Assembly: GCF_041687215.1 (NCBI RefSeq)
Contig: NZ_JAWLCI010000020.1
Span: 1-64,000 of the forward strand
Length of the DNA stretch: 64,000 bases
Source: Mariniphaga sp041687215
GTDB taxonomy: Bacteria; Bacteroidota; Bacteroidia; Bacteroidales; Prolixibacteraceae
Direction of reading: 5' to 3'
Below the pieces are notes generated by a model. It had not been told where the DNA came from, ran no database searches, and saw only the letters and a program-made list of their open reading frames with translations. Both the position numbers and the translations under genes were made by a program. This document shows positions 18,685 to 27,210 of the stretch, one piece after another (positions within the stretch are counted from its first letter, which is position 1; each line of letters starts with the position of its first letter).

Positions 18685-21600
18685 TTAAAAGTTTATATTA
18701 AGACCAAAGTTGAAAACTTTTTGAATCGGATAATTCAGTGCATTTCCACCCATCTCCACATCCCACAGTTTAAAATTAGAGAACGTTAGCAGGTTAATAC
18801 CACTAAAATAAATACGAGTCTCCCAAGGAATTATCTTTTCAGGTATTGTATAACCTACTTCTATTGATTTTAACCTTAAGAAAGATCCATTTCTTAAAAA
18901 CCAGGTATTACGCTGTGCATTATTACTGTTGATTAAATCAGTTGATGCCGCTAACCTTGGCCATGTTGCGTATAAATTTCGATTATCTTCAGACCAATGA
19001 TCATCTGCAATAAACTGAGATAGAACAGTATTACCTTTTGCACTACCTACTGCTTGCTCTTTAAATGGAGACATTGCATTATAATCAATCCAGAAACTTG
19101 AACGCCCAGATCCCTGAAAGAAAAAAGAGAAATCAATACCTTTGTATCCCACAGAAGAACCAAATCCGTAAATTATTCCGGGAGTAGTAGGGAATCCGAT
19201 ATATGTTTGGTCGTAAAAATTAATAACCCCGTCATTGTTTATATCAAGATACTTAATATCTCCACCCTGAACTGGAAGACCTGGGAACACTTGTTGAGGA
19301 GAATTTTTCACCTCTAAATCATCAATAAAGAGTCGTTGTGCAACATATCCCAATTGCGATCCAATAGGCTGTCCAACATGCGAAAGCCATGGTGCATCAG
19401 GATAATAGGGCTCTTCATATTTGAGATACTTACTTTCTGAATAGGTAAAGTTAACTCTTGTTGTTGCCCAAAAGGAATTTCCTAATATTAAATTGTAATC
19501 TACAGTAAGATCAAATCCCTTGCTTGCCGCTTCACCAATATTGGATTTAGGACTATAGGATAATCCCATTGTTGAAGGAATATCTGTGCGCGCCATAAGA
19601 ATATCTGTTCTTTTCTGGTGGTAAAGATCTAACCTGATCTCTATATCATCAATCAAGTCAACTTCAATACCAATATCTGATTTGTAGGCTTTTTCCCAGG
19701 TAATATCTTCATTGCCATACCTGTTTATTTTGGTTGTTTGTGTACTTTCGATAAAATTAGTACCAAATCTACCCGCCATTCCAGCGTTCAAATTAACATC
19801 CGACAAATAGAAAAAACGTTCTGATTCACTACCGATCCTATCATTACCTACTACACCATAGGAACCTCGAATTCTTAATTTTGTTACAATGTCATTAATA
19901 TAAGAATCAGCCCAAAAATTTTCATTTGAAACAGTCCAACTTAATCCAGTCGATGGAAAGAAACCAAATCTGTGCTTTTCGCTAAATCGTTCAGATCCAT
20001 TGTACCCAAAACTAAAATTGACATTGTATTTGTTCGCATATCCATAGGTTAAACGGCCTGCAAAACCAACATTTCGAAAAGGTAATGAAGATTGAAAATC
20101 GGTGGCAGAAGCAGATAATAATTCTTTCATCGTATATGCAAAAACCCCACCTAAAGTATGAGTTTCATTAAAAGTCCTATTGTAATTCAGTGCACCTTCA
20201 AGGTAAACTGAATTTATAGAATTATTTGAAGTTCCTTCTAAATCTAAAGTTTGTCGACCAGTTGTTGGATTAATTTCTCTTAGTGAATATTCATCTGTTT
20301 GTTTATTGTACAAATTCATTTCGTAATACAACGGATTGTATGAACGTATAATACTAAAATCTGACTTAGTAGAGGAATTAATTAGCATCCTCAAATCTAA
20401 GCCTTCAGTAATAAAATCTAAATCCTGAGTTAACTCAAGTATAGCTAAAACCGTAGAAGAACGTGTGTCTCTGTATCCTCTCAATAAATCAGCATAAGGA
20501 TTATAATATTGCGGAAAATCAGTGCCAACATTTCCAAATAATATATGATTTGCATTTGAAAAAGCCAAATCCGGCTCATAGGTAGCTGGGAATAACACTG
20601 GATTAGCATTTAAACTGCTTTCATACGTCTCATTCCCAGTCGGAATGGGTCCTCGATAGTTATCAAATTGTGCACTAACTTTAATTTTTGCAAGAGTTGA
20701 ACTCGTAAGGTTTACATTTACATTTGATCGGACACCATATTTTTTCAGACTAATATTGTTATCGAATCCACTAATATCGGGAATATTCAAAATTCCCTGA
20801 TCGTTTGTTAATCTTCCTGAAATGTAATAACTTGCAACCTTTCCTCCTCCTGATAAGTTTATACTAGCTCTTTCGTTTGCTGCCAAATCTTTAGTCATTA
20901 GACCTAACCAATCAACAGCAGGGTAAACATATGAATTAACCCCGGCTCTTGTTTTATCAATCTTTTCACGTGAATATGGCCGGCTTGCCAATGGATCTCT
21001 TGTCGCAACCGCTTCGTTATTTAATTCCATAAAAGTTACAGGATCTGCCATGTCGTAGGTTACAGTTGGAGCAGATATAGATTTTTCAAGACGGACATTA
21101 ACTAATAGTTTACTTTCTCGTCCCTCCTTTGTTGTAATTAGGACAACTCCGTTTGCAGCTTTTGCACCATAGAGGGCAGTTGCAGTTGCATCTTTTAGTA
21201 TTGAAAAACTTGCAATATCATCTGGATTTAAATTTGCTAAATCCCTCGATGTCAGCTCAACATTATCAATTAAAATTAATGGATCAGGAACTCCTGAACC
21301 AAATGTTGTAATTCCACGAATAAAGAATCTGGCATTATCATCACCAGGTGCACCACTTTGCTGGTATGATATTAATCCTGACAATCTGCCTGCCAGGGTT
21401 GTTGTCAGATTACTTGATGGGGCTCGTAACTCTTCTGGTTTGACTGTAGATATAGCTGAAACAACACTTTCTCTTTTTTGCTTACCAAATGCCACAATCA
21501 TTATTTCCTCTAATTCTTCTCTTTTTTCTTCCATCGTAATGTCAATAATAGACTGGTTTAAGACATCAACAATTTGACTTTCCATCCCGATAAACGAAAA

Positions 21601-22173
21601 AACCAATTTATCTGCCGAATTGGCTTCAATAGAATAGACCCCATCATTGTCAGTGATAACTCCTTTTGTTGTACCAACAATTGTAATGGTTACCCCCGGG
21701 AGTGGCAAACCATCCGAGTCTGTCACTTTCCCTTTAATAATATTTGGTTGTTGTTCAGTAATATTTGGATTTTTAATTTTATTCTGAATATTTATTGGAA
21801 CTTCGGCATTTTTGTTCTCTAGTATAACAATCTGCCGGTCGTAAATTTTGTACACATTCCGGGTTCCTTTAAACGTTTGGTCGAGCACTTTTTCCACCGT
21901 TCCGTTTTTTACGTTAATGTCCACCCGGCGGTTTACGTCCACCCATTTTTCGTTATACAACAGAATGAATTCACTGTTGTCTTCAATGTGATCGAATACC
22001 TCCCTCACGGTTGCATCTTTCAGTTTTAAACTGAATTTGGCAGCCTGGGAGTAACTGTCGGCTGCCGAAACAGCCAGTACCGCAAACATTAAAAAGGCCA
22101 GTAGTTTCATTTTTAAACTAATTTTAAACTTGCTTCCACGTGAGAAGCAAAATAACATACAAAGTTTTTTCAT
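18685..22173 (-). CDS. susC: SusC/RagA-family TonB-dependent receptor with STN domain
   Basis: Outer-membrane importer of oligosaccharide. After a signal peptide (to about residue 43), an STN domain lies at about 45-120 (FSLKLKDATVREVFDHIEDN). A carboxypeptidase-D-like domain follows at about 147-225 (KGKVTDSDGLPLPGVTITIV), then the plug (PLILIDNVELTSRDLANLNP, DATATALYGAKAANGVVLIT) and a 22-strand barrel. The STN domain is the part that talks to FecR anti-sigma factors, and fecR and a sigma gene lie directly upstream. 1162 residues, full length. Confidence 0.95.
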   Translation of the reverse strand: MKKLCMLFCFSRGSKFKISLKMKLLAFLMFAVLAVSAADSYSQAAKFSLKLKDATVREVFDHIEDNSEFILLYNEKWVDVNRRVDINVKNGTVEKVLDQTFKGTRNVYKIYDRQIVILENKNAEVPINIQNKIKNPNITEQQPNIIKGKVTDSDGLPLPGVTITIVGTTKGVITDNDGVYSIEANSADKLVFSFIGMESQIVDVLNQSIIDITMEEKREELEEIMIVAFGKQKRESVVSAISTVKPEELRAPSSNLTTTLAGRLSGLISYQQSGAPGDDNARFFIRGITTFGSGVPDPLILIDNVELTSRDLANLNPDDIASFSILKDATATALYGAKAANGVVLITTKEGRESKLLVNVRLEKSISAPTVTYDMADPVTFMELNNEAVATRDPLASRPYSREKIDKTRAGVNSYVYPAVDWLGLMTKDLAANERASINLSGGGKVASYYISGRLTNDQGILNIPDISGFDNNISLKKYGVRSNVNVNLTSSTLAKIKVSAQFDNYRGPIPTGNETYESSLNANPVLFPATYEPDLAFSNANHILFGNVGTDFPQYYNPYADLLRGYRDTRSSTVLAILELTQDLDFITEGLDLRMLINSSTKSDFSIIRSYNPLYYEMNLYNKQTDEYSLREINPTTGRQTLDLEGTSNNSINSVYLEGALNYNRTFNETHTLGGVFAYTMKELLSASATDFQSSLPFRNVGFAGRLTYGYANKYNVNFSFGYNGSERFSEKHRFGFFPSTGLSWTVSNENFWADSYINDIVTKLRIRGSYGVVGNDRIGSESERFFYLSDVNLNAGMAGRFGTNFIESTQTTKINRYGNEDITWEKAYKSDIGIEVDLIDDIEIRLDLYHQKRTDILMARTDIPSTMGLSYSPKSNIGEAASKGFDLTVDYNLILGNSFWATTRVNFTYSESKYLKYEEPYYPDAPWLSHVGQPIGSQLGYVAQRLFIDDLEVKNSPQQVFPGLPVQGGDIKYLDINNDGVINFYDQTYIGFPTTPGIIYGFGSSVGYKGIDFSFFFQGSGRSSFWIDYNAMSPFKEQAVGSAKGNTVLSQFIADDHWSEDNRNLYATWPRLAASTDLINSNNAQRNTWFLRNGSFLRLKSIEVGYTIPEKIIPWETRIYFSGINLLTFSNFKLWDVEMGGNALNYPIQKVFNFGLNINF

Positions 22174-22214
22174 ACCTTTACATCGTTTAGATTAAACACT
22201 ATTTTAATTTATCC

Positions 22215-22254
22215 GAAAGCCGGTGGGCCTGCACGCCTTCCGGTTTTCTTTTTT
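22215..22254 (+). terminator. Plus-strand intrinsic terminator facing the susC leader
   Basis: An interrupted stem (22215-22223 with 22240-22248, inner GGC/GCC pairs) is followed by TTTTTTT on the plus strand. No plus-strand gene ends here. On the minus strand the hairpin has no U run. It would end an RNA transcribed antisense to the 5' part of susC. Structure seen; the antisense RNA is inferred. Confidence 0.5.
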
Positions 22255-22264
22255 TATTGATCCA

Positions 22265-23497
22265 TTATCGTCGTCTCAATTCTTCCATTTTCTTTTCAAT
22301 AAATACTTTATTTTCGTTTATCCGGAATTCAAACCGCGAAGCATCGGCCAACACCACCATAACGGCATCCAGCGATTCTTTCAAGTCGAGCTTTCCGGTG
22401 ATTAAATCGTCGCCGGGATAATTAGCCGGCAATTGAATTTCTACATTGTAGTAGCGTTCCACTTTTCGCAGCACCGACAGAAGGCTTTCCTTGTCGTATT
22501 TCAGCCAGCCGTAAGTCCAGGCGACGTACAAATCAACATCAACTTCGTCGGTAACCGTAAATTCGCTTTCTTCTTTTTGAAAACTGGCTTTTTGGCTGGG
22601 TTTTAAAACAACTTCCGTTTTCCCGAGCCCGAAAGCTTTTGGTTTTTGCACGGCAACGCTTCCTTCAAGCAAAACGGTTTCAATGGTCGCATCTTTGGAG
22701 TATGCCGACACATTAAAGTGGGTTCCCAATACTTTCACATCCAATCCTCCGGTTTTTACTATAAAAGGCTGGTTTTCATTTTTTGCTACCAGAAAACAGG
22801 CTTCACCCTCAAGGTAAATTTCGCGGGTGTTTTTCGTAAATTTTGATGGAAAAGCCAACCGGCTGCCTGCGTTTAACCACACTTTTGTGCCGTCGGCCAG
22901 TAACAGTTCCGTCTTTTTTCCATAAGGAATAATTACCTCATTCATCTGCGCCGTTTGCTGCCCGGTGCCTGTTTGTTCCGATAAATTGACAATACTGTCG
23001 TTTACCGTTACCTGACTGGCGGCATCGTTCAGCGCTATGGTAGAGTTGTCTTTTTTCAGTGCAATTTCCTCTCCTGTGGAGAGTACCATCCGGGCTTTGC
23101 TGTTTTGTTGTAAATCTGAAGTAACAAACTGATAGCCCTGGTCCTTTTCATTTAAATACAGGTAACCAAACGTACCCAGCGAAACAACAAGCAAAACCGA
23201 AGCAGCCCAACTGAGCCTTCTTCTGATCTTCAATCTTCTTATTTTTTGCTTGTATTGTTGTTCATATTTATCGATGTTTTTCCAGATTTCCAGAACGGAG
23301 TTTTCATCGAGTACCTCGTAACGGTCCTGCAGCATGTGTATTATCTCGCGGGCTTTTTTGGCTTTGGAACGAAATCCGGGATTGGATTCCACAAAACGCT
23401 CCCATTCTGTATTGTTTTCCTGATTTAATACCCACGAAATGAAGGATTTTTCTTCGAGGAGTTGTTCCAGGTTGTATTTAAAAAATTCTGGTTTCAT
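22265..23497 (-). CDS. FecR-family anti-sigma factor
   Basis: 410 residues. The N-terminal cytoplasmic part is followed by one transmembrane segment (SWAASVLLVVSLGTFGYLYL, about residues 93-112). The periplasmic FecR domain has VIIPYGKKTELLLADGTKVW LNAGSRL and GEACFLVAKNENQPFIVKTG. A C-terminal DUF4974-type region shows LLSVLRKVERYYNVEIQL. It should hold the sigma factor encoded upstream until SusC signals through its STN domain. susC begins 91 nt downstream. Confidence 0.93.
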   Translation of the reverse strand: MKPEFFKYNLEQLLEEKSFISWVLNQENNTEWERFVESNPGFRSKAKKAREIIHMLQDRYEVLDENSVLEIWKNIDKYEQQYKQKIRRLKIRRRLSWAASVLLVVSLGTFGYLYLNEKDQGYQFVTSDLQQNSKARMVLSTGEEIALKKDNSTIALNDAASQVTVNDSIVNLSEQTGTGQQTAQMNEVIIPYGKKTELLLADGTKVWLNAGSRLAFPSKFTKNTREIYLEGEACFLVAKNENQPFIVKTGGLDVKVLGTHFNVSAYSKDATIETVLLEGSVAVQKPKAFGLGKTEVVLKPSQKASFQKEESEFTVTDEVDVDLYVAWTYGWLKYDKESLLSVLRKVERYYNVEIQLPANYPGDDLITGKLDLKESLDAVMVVLADASRFEFRINENKVFIEKKMEELRRR

Positions 23498-23595
23498 TCA
23501 AATTTTTGGTTGTCTATAATAAAAGAAAGGCAGGTTTTGATTTTTTGTGGACAAAAAATCTTAAAAATTTTTTAAAAATGAATTTTGAATTTTAT

Positions 23596-23690
23596 AATCC
23601 CCCTGAATCCCCCTTTTGATATTGAGCAATAAATTCCAATAGAAAATCAGCAATCAAAGGGGGATGAAGAGGTTTCAATGAACCGTTGGT
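23596..23690. repeat. Diverged copy of the palindromic intergenic repeat
   Basis: Starts AATCCCCCTGAATCCCCCTTTTG and contains CAAAGGGGGATGAAG and CAATGAA-C, matching the left half of the complete copies at 23876 and 24137. Confidence 0.6.
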
Positions 23691-23710
23691 AAAAATTGGA
23701 AATTTATGCT

Positions 23711-23747
23711 TCGAAAAAAGAAAAGCGCTCCTATTAAAAAGAGCGCT
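23711..23747 (-). terminator. Minus-strand terminator between sigma and fecR
   Basis: AGCGCTC (23724-23730) pairs with GAGCGCT (23741-23747). On the minus strand the stem is followed by TTTTCTTTTTTC. It would end transcripts coming from the sigma gene and repeat region before fecR. Confidence 0.55.
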
Positions 23748-23875
23748 GTTTCCAACTAACCTAAACTATGATTTCGGGCAGAACACTACCCTTTTTTAGA
23801 GAAAGCCGGGAATTGGAGTTTTGTGGACAAAAAAGAAGCGGTAAGTTTGGGATTCCTATTGTTTTTTGTGGTTCC

Positions 23876-24051
23876 AATCCCCCTGAAATCCCCCTTTGCA
23901 TATGACAATGTGCTATCTGATTTTATTAACAGGCAAAGGGGGACAAAGCGTTGATGAAACGCAGGTGGTTATTCGGAGCACATCCCCCTTTGGATGCTAT
24001 TTTGTGGTGGAAAACGATTTATGATTTCCAAAGGGGGATTATAGGGGGATT
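23876..24051. repeat. Palindromic intergenic repeat, complete copy A (176 bp)
   Basis: The ends are inverted: it begins AATCCCCCTGAAATCCCCC and ends with AGGGGGATT after CCAAAGGGGGATTAT. An internal inverted pair (CCCCCTTTG ... CAAAGGGGG) brackets GCATATGACAATGTGCTATC, and the middle carries GATGAAACGCAGGTGG. No ORF is conserved. It may be a MITE-like element or encode a structured RNA. Confidence 0.75.
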
Positions 24052-24136
24052 CAGTACCAGAAATAAAAAAATGAAGATGGATATTCGAAAAAATTTTATG
24101 GTTTAAGATTTGATTTTTTATGTATTATTTGCTTTA

Positions 24137-24313
24137 AATCCCCCTGAAATCCCCCATTGCATATGACAATGTGCTATCTGATTTTATTAACAGGCAAAGG
24201 GGGACAAAGCGATGATGAAACGCAGGTGGTTATTCGGAGCCAGTCCCCCTTGGATGCTTATTTTGCCATGAAAAATGATTTATGAATTCCAAAGGGGGAA
24301 CTAAAGGGGGATT
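24137..24313. repeat. Palindromic intergenic repeat, complete copy B (177 bp)
   Basis: Nearly identical to copy A: the same inverted ends, the same GCATATGACAATGTGCTATC and GATGAAACGCAGGTGG blocks, with a few substitutions. It lies 85 bp after copy A in the same orientation. Confidence 0.75.
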
Positions 24314-24402
24314 TAGAACTATCCGATTTTTATAAATTCATTTATTAATATTGGTAAACGCAATTAAAAACGAATAAACCATAACAAATTTTTTGTGCTT
24401 CC

Positions 24403-24528
24403 AATCCCCCAAACCCCCTTTGAATAAAGCATTGTGCTTCAAGATTTTAAAAACGTTCAAAGGGGGATGAAGCCTTGATGAAACGCAGGCAATTGCTCGG
24501 AGCGAGTCCTTCTTTGAATCCATAAAAC
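24403..24528. repeat. Palindromic intergenic repeat, diverged copy C
   Basis: Shares AATCCCCCAAACCCCCTTTG, CAAAGGGGGATGAAG, TTGATGAAACGCAGGC and CGGAGC with copies A and B, but its middle is different and its right end is lost just before the sigma gene's 3' end. Confidence 0.65.
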
Positions 24529-24535
24529 ATTTGCG

Positions 24536-25144
24536 TTAATCTGCGGAATCTGCGGGAAAATCATTTCTGTCAGAAAGAATACCCAAAAAGAAGAGAAACA
24601 GGTCCGAACCGGAGAGAATTTCTTTCATGGCCTTCAGGGCTCGCGAGACCTGTTTCCGGGCCGAATCGTACTGCAGTTTCATTATTTCACAAATCTGATC
24701 GTATTCGAAATTGCAGGTAAACTTATAGTAAAGAATTTCCCGTTGTTTTGGGCTGAGCCCGGCCAGTGCTTTTTTAACTGCCTGTTCGCGTTGTGTAAAT
24801 TCTTCTTTATCAATAAGGTCATGCTCGGCAGAATAGACAATTTCGGCTGCAAAATCCTCGTCACCGGAATATTCCAGCGGGATTTTTTTATTGCCACTTT
24901 TTGCCAGTTTCCGGCGAAATGAGGCCATCAGGTAAAAACAAATGTTATCGGTTTCTCCGAGATTTTTGCGGGTACGGATGAGGTCGAAGAACAAATCCTG
25001 AATGGTATCTTTTATTAATTCGTCGTCCTGCGAAAACTTTTTTCCATACCGGTAAAGCATTTGAACATGCTGAAAATAGATATGGGAAAGGGCGTAATTT
25101 TCGCCTTTGCGGAAGTCATCCCATATTTTTTTGTTCGGCTTCAT
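24536..25144 (-). CDS. ECF sigma-70 factor of the polysaccharide locus
   Basis: 202 residues with region 2 (LIKDTIQDLFFDLIRTRKNL) and region 4 (GLSPKQREILYYKFTCNFEYDQICEIMKLQYDSARKQVSRAL). It is expected to direct transcription of the linked susC/D operon when released by the FecR protein encoded downstream. Sigma and fecR are separated by about 1 kb of repeats, unlike their usual close spacing. A good TAnnTTTG promoter lies directly upstream, so basal expression is by the housekeeping sigma. Confidence 0.92.
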   Translation of the reverse strand: MKPNKKIWDDFRKGENYALSHIYFQHVQMLYRYGKKFSQDDELIKDTIQDLFFDLIRTRKNLGETDNICFYLMASFRRKLAKSGNKKIPLEYSGDEDFAAEIVYSAEHDLIDKEEFTQREQAVKKALAGLSPKQREILYYKFTCNFEYDQICEIMKLQYDSARKQVSRALKAMKEILSGSDLFLFFLGILSDRNDFPADSAD

Positions 25145-25159
25145 TCAGTTAGAAAGTGC

Positions 25160-25189
25160 CAAATATAGGTTCAATTTATTCGAATTCAA
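25160..25189 (-). promoter_or_regulatory. Promoter of the ECF sigma gene
   Basis: On the minus strand, TTG (25189-25187) and TATATTTG (25167-25160) are 19 nt apart and fit the Bacteroidota consensus. Transcription would start about 10 nt before the ATG at 25144. The TTG overlaps the stop codon of the upstream oxidoreductase gene. Confidence 0.65.
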
Positions 25190-26190
25190 AACGGTTTCAC
25201 GTGCCGGTGACAAATTTTTATACTTTCCAATGCCGATTGCGGTGTGCACTTTTCAGGCTGTTTATTTTTTGCAATGCATGAAACAAAATAGTCCAGTTCT
25301 TCTGAAAATCCATTATTGGCATCGCCGGCAGGGATTAAGGTGGTTTCGGTATCGGTTGTAACGATGATGTTTTCCGGGTCTTTGGGATAATAAAGAACGC
25401 TGGCATTTTCGAACCTTGCCGAAAATGAGGCCTGAAACGGATAAGCAGTGTGGAAGGTATTTCCGCCTTCAATTTTTACGTGCAGATTCTTCTTGCTGTA
25501 ACTCCAAAGTGCCGAAACATAATCGTGATTGCTGAGTTTGCCAGGCAGGCAACTGGCGCTGATTTCGTCGGGAACGCCGCAAACCCACTGGGCAAAATCG
25601 ATGTCGTGAATCACCAGGTCGAACAGAGCGCCGCCCGATGAACCGAAATCTTTTTGTTTGTCTTTCCACTGACCCCAGGCCGGTACACCCGAAAAACGGG
25701 CCAGGGATAAAAATTCCAGCTTACCAAATTCTTCTGTGTCAATCCAGCTTTTTAGCGTTTGGTAGGCCGGCATAAACCTTACCACGTGGCCAATCATTAA
25801 AATTCTGTTTTTTGCACGAGCTAAATCAATAAGCTTTTCTCCCTCCTTGATGTCAAGTGTAAACGGTTTTTCCAGAAAAACATGGCATCCGGATTCGAGT
25901 GCCAGTTTTGCCATTTCAACATGCAGATTGGTATGCACAGCAATTACACAGGCGTCTGGTTTTTCGGCTTCCAGGCATTCTGCAAAATCGGCATAAATAT
26001 TCACTTTCAACAGTTCTTCTTCCCCAAAAGAATCAGTTGAAAAATTTCCCGATTCATCTTTTAGATTTTTTTGAATGTTTTCTGTGTTTTTGTCCACGAT
26101 GGCGACCAATTGCGCATTGGGATTTTTCAGAATATTCCCGGTATGGGTTTTTCCCATAAACCCAAAACCAACCACAACGATTTTAATCAT
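25186..26190 (-). CDS. Gfo/Idh/MocA-family NAD(P)-dependent oxidoreductase
   Basis: 334 residues. The N-terminal Rossmann fold (IKIVVVGFGFMGKTHTGNIL) has the glycine-rich loop. The conserved HVFLEKPFTLDIKEGEKL carries the EKP motif. The C-terminal domain has GGALFDLVIHDIDFAQWVCG with the usual catalytic His region. Substrate is probably a sugar or cyclitol. Its start abuts the stop of the SMP-30 gene, so the two are co-transcribed. Confidence 0.88.
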   Translation of the reverse strand: MIKIVVVGFGFMGKTHTGNILKNPNAQLVAIVDKNTENIQKNLKDESGNFSTDSFGEEELLKVNIYADFAECLEAEKPDACVIAVHTNLHVEMAKLALESGCHVFLEKPFTLDIKEGEKLIDLARAKNRILMIGHVVRFMPAYQTLKSWIDTEEFGKLEFLSLARFSGVPAWGQWKDKQKDFGSSGGALFDLVIHDIDFAQWVCGVPDEISASCLPGKLSNHDYVSALWSYSKKNLHVKIEGGNTFHTAYPFQASFSARFENASVLYYPKDPENIIVTTDTETTLIPAGDANNGFSEELDYFVSCIAKNKQPEKCTPQSALESIKICHRHVKPF

Positions 26191-27072
26191 CTAGTCCACT
26201 CCTTTCACTTTCATTTTCAATGTGTAAACTGATGTTCGTGCCGTAACAAAAAGTGTTTTTCGCTTTTTGCCTCCAAAACAGATATTCGCCGGACTTTCGG
26301 GAAATTCAATTCCCTGAACCAGTTCACCTTTAGGAGAATAAACCCAGACTTTCTTCGATGTGAGATACACATTTCCTTTGTTGTCGAGGGTCATGCCGTC
26401 GGACCCATGAGGAGCAAAAAATGTTTTGTTGGCCAGTGTGCCATCAGATTGAATGTCGTACTTCCAGATTTTTTTATCGTTGATATCAGCGGCGTACAAA
26501 GTATTCCCGTCAGGAGTTCCAATTAGACCGTTTGGCTGAACAAAATCGTCGATAACCCGTGTAATTTTACCTTCCGGGTTCAGGTAGTAAACTCCCTTTA
26601 CGTCCTGCTCCTGGGTCCTGCCCTCTTTCCACCATTTCCGGTGGTAATATGGATCGGAAAAATAAATGCCGCCATTGGGTGCAATCCACAAATCGTTGGG
26701 TGCGTTGAGCAGCTTTCCGTTGTATCCTTCGTGAATGAGGTGAAACTCCTTGTTTTCATCGAAATAACCGAGCTGGTTGTACAAATCGGCACAGGTAACC
26801 AATTGACCTTTGGAATTGAAATACATGCCGTTGGAGCGGCGTGTACCTTCCAGCCACAATGAAACACCGTCTTTTTCGTCCCACACATAGATGCGGTCGT
26901 TGGGCTGATCGGTAAAATAGACTTTCCCGTCAGGCGCAACCGCAGGGCCTTCGGTAAATGCAAAACCTGTTCCGGCTTTTTCTATCTCAGCATTCTTTGC
27001 TATGATGTTGCCTTTTTGTGAAAAAGCTGTAAAAGAAATCAATAAGAAAAAAGCAATACTTAATATTTTCAT
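26191..27072 (-). CDS. SMP-30/gluconolactonase-family secreted protein
   Basis: ATG at 27072 gives a signal peptide (ILSIAFFLLISFTAFSQ). The beta-propeller shows FTEGPAVAPDGKVYFTDQPN, LWIAPNGGIYFSDPYYHRKW and PNGLIGTPDGNTLYAADIND, typical of metal-dependent lactonases. It may hydrolyse a sugar lactone made by a neighbouring oxidoreductase. It is exported, whereas the partner encoded directly downstream is cytoplasmic. Confidence 0.85.
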   Translation of the reverse strand: MKILSIAFFLLISFTAFSQKGNIIAKNAEIEKAGTGFAFTEGPAVAPDGKVYFTDQPNDRIYVWDEKDGVSLWLEGTRRSNGMYFNSKGQLVTCADLYNQLGYFDENKEFHLIHEGYNGKLLNAPNDLWIAPNGGIYFSDPYYHRKWWKEGRTQEQDVKGVYYLNPEGKITRVIDDFVQPNGLIGTPDGNTLYAADINDKKIWKYDIQSDGTLANKTFFAPHGSDGMTLDNKGNVYLTSKKVWVYSPKGELVQGIEFPESPANICFGGKKRKTLFVTARTSVYTLKMKVKGVD

Positions 27073-27131
27073 TTTAAATAATTTATAGTACAATTCCAAT
27101 TTTTTATCCATCTTATAAGTATTAAATCTGA

Positions 27132-27192
27132 TGTCACACTGAGCGTAGTTGAAGTGTGTTTCATGACGTCTTCGACTACGCTCATACTGACA
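27132..27192. repeat. Inverted repeat with TGTCA/TGACA ends
   Basis: TGTCACACTGAGCGTAGT at the left pairs with ACTACGCTCATACTGACA at the right across a GTGTGTTTCATGACGT centre. This type of interspersed intergenic inverted repeat is common in Bacteroidota. It lies between two minus-strand genes. Confidence 0.65.
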
Positions 27193-27210
27193 CTAAAGAA
27201 TATTAATTCT

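Noticed and set aside
23596..24528. Possible CRISPR array in the repeat region
   Set aside because: Units are about 176 bp, palindromic and irregularly spaced; no short direct repeats with unique spacers and no cas genes.
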